From assembly GCA_963556255.1 (NCBI GenBank), contig OY744613.1:38977888-39041887 (forward strand): DNA of 64,000 bases, read 5' to 3'. The notes under the pieces were generated by a model. That model was not told the DNA's origin. It saw only the letters and a program-made list of their open reading frames with translations, and did not search any database. Origin of the DNA: Allolobophora icterica (taxonomy: Eukaryota; Annelida; Clitellata; Crassiclitellata; Lumbricidae). A program made the position numbers and the translations under genes. Positions 58,593 to 64,000 of the stretch are shown here, piece after piece (positions within the stretch are counted from its first letter, which is position 1; every line of letters starts with the position of its first letter).

Positions 58593-58856
58593 TCATTTAA
58601 AACAATCTTCATTCAAGTTTACCGATGGGCCTCTGTGAAATTTTGTCATGCAGCTTCTCTTGCAAGAACTTCGGCATGGAAGTTTAACGGGATGTATGCT
58701 CTGCTTAACTTCAGTTTTCAAAATTTTACGCGTTTTAGGTGACACAGGTTTCTCTTTTCTCTTTCTTTGCTGAGACGAAACAGAATCAATGGGTTCTGAG
58801 GGAAGAACAATAATCTCGGTAAGACATGACTGGACCTGTGGCAGCATTATCGACAC
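58593..58856 (-). pseudogene. Possible transposase fragment in the 2.7-kb element
   Basis: Basic stretch QQRKRKEKPVSPKTRKILK then PCRSSCKRSCMTKFHRG. A Cys-x3-Cys-x3-Cys motif after a basic region is seen, from memory, near the N-terminus of some uncharacterised transposon proteins. Not enough for a name. Confidence 0.35.
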
Positions 58857-59308
58857 ACTCGGTACAACATCAAGACGTGCAAAAAGTAACCATTACTTTT
58901 ACGAAATCAAAAAGATGAGGAATTGTGCGTTTGCAAAGTTTTCTTTCTGACCACATTAGGATTTCACTAAAATAATGATTCTGTCGTTAATAAAGCTTTA
59001 AGTGGATTGTATGATGGATCCATTTTGCCTAAACCAGACAAAAGAGGAAAAGCGAAATCAAAGAAGAAAATTGATCGTACTCGTCTGCGTTCTCATATTA
59101 AACGTTTCATCCATGTTTATCTCACTATCGTCGAGAACATACATTTTTCCAAGACCTTACCTAAATGAAATGGTGTCTGTGAAAGCTGTTCGAGGCCAAA
59201 AAGTCTGTTGTACAAGACTGTATTTGATTTTTATGGGCTTGAAACAGAACCGAACTTCATAACAGCCAAAAACATGAAGAGCACAACTGAACGACCTATC
59301 ACCAGGAC

Positions 59309-59579
59309 GGGATACGGAAGTTTCGCCCCCGGAAGATTCGCCCCCGGAAGATTCGCCCCCGACATTTCGCCCCCGGGAAGATTCGCCCCCGAGGAAGTTT
59401 CGCCTCCGGGATCCATGATGAAAATGTAACTAAGACTAGAAGCTGGATTAGCGATGAAAATGTAACTAGAAGACTAGAAACTGGATCTATGATGAAAATG
59501 TAACTAAGATTAGAAGCTGGATCGACGGGGGCGAAACTTCCGGGGGCGAATCTTCCGGGGGCGAAAAGTCCTAGAACCC
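59309..59579. mobile_element. Nested MITE with TTCGCCCCCGGAAG repeats, TSD ACCAGGAC
   Basis: ACCAGGAC is duplicated at 59301-59308 and 59580-59587. The ends begin GGGATACGGAAG and end CTTTTCGCCCC-type inverse ...CTAGAACCC. Each arm carries two to five GATTCGCCCCCGGAA units. A middle part has three copies of GATGAAAATGTAACTA. Confidence 0.9.
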
Positions 59580-60723
59580 ACCAGGACAACACCTATGGGA
59601 ATTCCATATGACAAAAAAAATAACATTCTATCTAAATTTGATCTCTCATGCTTGCAAACTGACTCCAGTTTTGGCAAAATATTCCAATTTAAAATGTAGA
59701 GGATGTTATAGCCACTGAATAACTGCTGCACCAGCTGCTGCCAGCTTGCAGATTATATTAAAGAATAACAAAATTATAGCACTGATTATATAAAAAAAAA
59801 TAAAAAAGTATAATGCTACAAACTCTTATTAATATACACTGTGAGTTCCATAATTAGCATAGCATATAAAGTTACTGCTTTTATGCTTAGTAGCAAACCG
59901 ATGTGAAATAATTCCATACTAAGCAAAAAAGCAGTATCTCATTTTTATGTCATTTCTACACAAATTTAACTAAAAATAAATTTAGTTTCAAAATTTATTA
60001 GTTTTAATATAACTGTATGCAAAAACACAGAAAGATTGTAATTTAATTTCTTGTTGAAATAAAGAGATTTCTTCTTTTGCTTTTTACTCAACTTCATCTT
60101 TTTTGAGTTACTGTCTTCTTGGTTTTTAGGGCAGATTATGCTCAATGTAACCTGCTTCTGCTTCACTGATGTTGCTGAAGTAGTTATTCATGGATATTTT
60201 TTATTATATTTAAAATGACATTATTTTGCCATCACCCAGTCATTCTTTGCTAGTAAAGACAGCGAGTTGTAGCTTTTTTGCTACATAATCTTCACAAACT
60301 ATTGCTTATTTTTCATTATATTAACCGTATTCAAAGCACTAATTCCATATATATGTACAAAATATGAGCCACATAGTTGCATGAACTGATCTTCTAAATT
60401 TATATAAGAAATAGGCCTAGTGAGGACAATCTTTCTGGGTGAAAACCTAGACATTGCGCAGAAAATGCAAAAATATAACAGGTGGTGTTAACATCACACA
60501 GATACACTTAAGACTTGAAACTTGTATGCATGCCATGGAGTGGTGATGCTGATGATGTCTCATACATCTGTAAGCCCATAAATATGAAGTAAATAAGGAA
60601 TATTTAGGTACATATTTAGGCTACAAAATTACTCTGTGCGTAACTTTATTGGTTTCCATTATTTAAATATAATGGAGTAAAATATGCTTAAACGGCAAAT
60701 AATTCAAACAGGCAAATATAATT

Positions 60724-61220
60724 GGGGGGGGGGGGTAAGTTGTCTCAACAATCGTGTAGCAAAAACTGCATGTTCTTTTGTGCGCTGACATCATCAGGAT
60801 GTGTGTAAACAACATCCAGATCATTTATAAGCAACTTTGGTTATTACAGCTATAAAGGTTAGTTAGCAGGCAAAAAGTCATTTTTTCACAACCCAAAAGC
60901 ATCTTCTTGCTTGTTATTGATTTTCATGGTATTGAAAGAGTTTTTCACATATACAAATTGTTTTTAGACCGTTATTTAGCTTATAAACCCGCTATATTAG
61001 TACGAAATGCGCTGGAACGTTCAAGGCACTTGCTTTGCACTGGTGATGTTAACTTCAGGAATTTTTTGCAAGGGGTATGTCGTCATAATTTGTGACAACA
61101 TACCCCATGCAAATTTAAGCTCGAGACAAAACATACCCTGTGATTTTTTGCGTCACATTTTATTGTACTATGGCAGTTTGACTGTTAATTTGCCGGATTT
61201 ATATGGGTCTATGATGCGTT
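60724..61220. other. Intergenic, no gene seen
   Basis: A G10 run at 60724-60734 follows the end of the paralogous segment. ACATACCCC(A/T)TGCAAATTT words near 61075-61130 are a small imperfect inverted repeat (GGGTATGTCGTC / GACAACATACCCC). Confidence 0.35.
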
Positions 61221-61229
61221 TTTGGACGG

Positions 61230-61382
61230 GAGGAAGAAATATCGCGCCCCACGTCTTAAACAATGCCAATCAATATTGTGATCATCCTCCCATCTCAGTC
61301 TTTCTCGTCCCCAGTCACTTGTCATCTCAAGTTCTCCAACCGAGCCATATCCAACACAGCACAACGCCTCTGTCTGCAGGGC
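61230..61382 (+). mobile_element. CR1/L2-like LINE fragment
   Basis: The plus strand encodes DHPPISVFLVPSHLSSQVLQ and SHIQHSTTPLSAG, homologous to DHPPISVFVDPG in the copy at 10557. It is cut off at 61383 by GC-rich element ends. Confidence 0.7.
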
Positions 61383-61530
61383 CGGTTTAACCACTAGGCG
61401 AACTAGGCGGCCGCCTAGGGCGGCACATTTCTGCGGGTGACAGAGAAGCTACACAAAGATATATTTTTAAACCATTGCCGCCGTTTTGCCAGTCCAGGGG
61501 CGTAGCCATGCAAGGCGCTTAAGGAGCGTA
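61383..61530. repeat. Chimeric ends of GC-rich elements
   Basis: CAGGGCCGGTTTAACCACTAGG followed by a CGCCTAG/CTAGGCG palindrome at 61384-61430, then CAGGGGCGTAGCCATGCAAGG at 61496. Both look like left ends of short elements whose right ends are missing. Confidence 0.45.
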
Positions 61531-61539
61531 CGCACCTCC

Positions 61540-62071
<532 letters not shown>

Positions 62072-62340
62072 GTTTTCTCTCGTTTTCTCTCGCTCTGTCT
62101 CTGTCGCAGTCTGTCTCTCTCAATGTCTCTCTACAAGCCTTCTGGGGCCTGTACACTCTACATTGCCTACAGTGAGTCAGTGACTCTACACACGATTGCA
62201 GTATTCAAAACTCTCTTGAAAAAATAAACTAAGACTCAACTGATGGTAAGGAACTTCTAAATTTAGAGTAGCAGTTCTTGTTCCTATAATTTTTTAAGTA
62301 GTAAATACGTAATCTGCTTCACTTCCTGAAACATTACTAA

Positions 62341-62747
62341 AATAGGCGTAGTTACATTGAGGCAAGAGGAGGCATTTGCCTCCTCTTGGTTTTGTAGATT
62401 AAAAAATTTTCCTTGGGTTATAGCCCTGCATCCTCAAATACACCCGATTAGGGTGTACAGTGTACACCCCATGGATGTTGCCTCCTCTTGTGTGTTTAGC
62501 CCCGAGAAAAAAGTCATCAATTCATCGAATGTATTAAATTAAAAAAGGTCATCAACTTTTTTCGCAACATAAATTTAAGAAAACATGCCGAAATTCTGAA
62601 ATTCTCAGAGCGAATTTCTGAAATTCTCAGAGGTTTTTTCGACCGCCCTTCGGACGCTGAAAAATGTCCCCCTCACCTCTCAAATAAGATCGCCGCCACT
62701 GCATCAAAGTTTGCCTCCTCTTGAATTGAAGTCTGGCTACGCCCGTG
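62341..62747. mobile_element. MITE, TIR with GGCGTAG and CAAGAGGAGGC, TSD ATTACTAA
   Basis: ATTACTAA is duplicated at 62333-62340 and 62748-62755. Left AATAGGCGTAG and right CTACGCCCGTG are inverted repeats, followed inwards by CAAGAGGAGGC/GCCTCCTCTTG. Part of the interior (62625-62700, ending GATCGCCGCCACTG) is a truncated copy of the GGCGGCGATC family. Confidence 0.9.
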
Positions 62748-62981
62748 ATTACTAATGCCTTTTACTTAAACCTTAAACGTTACGCTGTGAATCTGTTAAA
62801 ATAAGAAAGTTATATAGTATCGAAAGTTGATTCCGTGATCGTTTTATTTAGAAGTAATAATGATTCTTTGAAAGACTTCGATGATTACATTGAACGACGA
62901 TACTAAATTAAGGATGCAGCATTCGGCTGCATTCCTGTGTGAAGGTTATATTAACTTGATCAATTTAATATTAATTAGGCC

Positions 62982-63139
62982 CAGTGGCGGCGCCACGATT
63001 TGTAAAGTGGTACGGCAAATTAGAGGGTCTGGGTAAAAAAATACGGTAAAATTATGTTTTTTCCGTAAAACCTTAAAAGTGGTACGGCAAAAGCTGTACG
63101 GCAAAAGCTGTACAACAAACTTAGGCGGCGCCGCCACTG
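62982..63139. mobile_element. Short MITE, TIR CAGTGGCGGCGCC
   Basis: Ends CAGTGGCGGCGCC and GGCGCCGCCACTG are perfect 13-bp inverted repeats. Flanks ATTAGGCC and ATTAGGCT match at 7 of 8. Interior repeats GTACGGCAAAAGCT. Confidence 0.87.
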
Positions 63140-63214
63140 ATTAGGCTATTATCGCACTTGCCAGAGGCGCAGTGCCACAGGTTCGCCTAGGGCGTCAAAT
63201 ATCCTGGCGCCTGC

Positions 63215-63660
63215 CCTGTCTGTCTGAAATGATCGCCCTCTGAATTCCGCAGATTTTTAGTTCCGTCATCATAATTGCAACCCGTTCTGTCATGCCCCTC
63301 ATGTTCCTCTATTTATCACCTTTAAGGCTTTCCACTTAAAACCGAAGTCTCACATTTTCAAGTATTCCTACCCTGACTCATCAGATCCTCCGCCTTCAAA
63401 TTCTTCTTGCCCTACATCTGCCTTAACAGCGGCTCAGCCTCCTCTCTTGATCTGGCCCTCTGGAAACCGGACTCGGACCTCCTTGGGACTACTCTCTGGA
63501 AACCTTTTCCTCTGATTTGATTTGGCCTTCTGGAAACCTGGCTCGGACCTGTTTTGGACTACTCTCTGGAAAACTCCCTCTGATTTGACTTAGCGCTCAT
63601 GAATAGGCTGGTGCCCTGCTCTTGGCCTTCTTGTGGCGATTTAGTAGTTTGGAGATTACG
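63215..63660 (+). mobile_element. LINE 3' end (C-terminus remnant and UTR)
   Basis: CGCCCTCTGAATTCCGCAGA matches the text after ORF2 in the LINE near 7160 (PSEFRRF). It ends TTTGGAGATTACGATTACC, the family's 3' tail. Repeats of CTGGAAACC(G/T)G(A/G)CTCGGACCT occur three times at 63460-63570. Confidence 0.65.
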
Positions 63661-64000
63661 ATTACCAGTGTGCCTTCCCAGAGATCACAGTCTTCGCCAT
63701 GCTTCGTGTATGCAGACAGAGTGAGGTGTATGTACCACAAAAGTACGAAAGTACTTAGACACACAGGTAAACCGAGAACCAGACGAACTGAGACACAGGC
63801 AGTCAGACAGGCAGACTCTTAGCCACGCAGGTCACCCGACAGACTGACCGACGTGACTGGCGCGTAGACTGGGTCATGGTTACACTCTTTTTGGAAAATT
63901 CTGAAATTACCCTCATTCTCCGCCGTATGGTTATCAGTCATATCGGGATGTGGAGATGTAGGTCAAAACCCAAGCCTCTATATCCTTCATCAGTTACAAA

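Larger units (their letters stand above)
57397..60134. mobile_element. Unclassified 2.7-kb TIR DNA transposon, 4-bp TSD ATTA
   Basis: Ends CTGCC...AAGAAGACAGTAACTCAA and its inverse match at about 26 of 32 bases. ATTA flanks both ends (57393-57396 and 60135-60138). Copy 1 of the segment has ACTA at the homologous position (28706-28709), so the boundaries are exact. Subterminal GACAGTAACT and CTAAGCAAAAA words recur at 57590 and 59920. Inside are an 87-codon minus frame (58856-58593) rich in Lys with PCRSSCKRSCMTKF, and an 86-codon plus frame (59002-59262). No catalytic DDE block is recognised. 4-bp duplications occur in Sola, Chapaev and Ginger groups; I cannot choose. Confidence 0.85.
56860..60723. 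repeat. Paralogous segment, copy 2
   Basis: Matches 27793-29602. Copy 2 carries the 57397-60134 element as an insertion and lacks both the ~370-bp block and the MITE of copy 1. Confidence 0.9.

Overview
The window is nuclear DNA of an animal. Its coding sequence is split by GT-AG introns, it carries a many-fingered C2H2 zinc-finger gene, and most of the rest is LINE, SINE, hAT, Tc1 and piggyBac-type repeats and very long trinucleotide microsatellites. The word TAGGCCTA (often GTAGGCCTAC) is scattered everywhere. From memory this word and repeat style fit a marine invertebrate, perhaps a deuterostome, but I cannot prove the taxon from the sequence.

The main content is a family of secreted, bacterial-type cell-wall hydrolases on the minus strand. 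Gene B (about 52.4 to 47.5 kb) and gene A (about 11.7 to 2.5 kb) each have six coding exons with matching phases. Each encodes a signal peptide, an SH3b-like domain (exons 1-3), a Cys/His amidase-like core resembling the bacterial BPSL0067/NlpC-P60 group (exons 4 to start of 6), and a new cysteine-rich tail (exon 6). A third copy, gene C (37.3 to 35.3 kb), shows only exons 1-3, the secretion and SH3b part. I infer an antibacterial or digestive peptidoglycan hydrolase cluster of ultimately bacterial origin. Introns and promoter TATA boxes show it is a resident eukaryotic gene family.

Between C and A lies a single-exon C2H2 zinc-finger gene (21.05 to 18.77 kb, minus), followed downstream by four copies of a ~206-bp tandem repeat.

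The rest is mobile DNA. Many elements could be delimited to the base by target-site duplications: hAT-type elements at 6265-8480, 31956-32860 and 53312-54857; GC-rich short elements with 8-bp duplications at 5504, 13534, 14185, 29137, 42378, 42817, 53606, 59309, 62341 and 62982; a TTAA-flanked piggyBac-like MITE at 29984-30629; a degenerate Tc1 element at 39438-40744; and an unclassified 2.7-kb TIR element at 57397-60134. Two paralogous segments (27.8-29.6 kb and 56.9-60.7 kb) and one local tandem duplication act as natural empty sites for three of these. CR1/L2-like and RTE-like LINE fragments, tRNA-derived SINEs and a decayed, transposon-like gene (22.9-26.7 kb) fill most remaining space.
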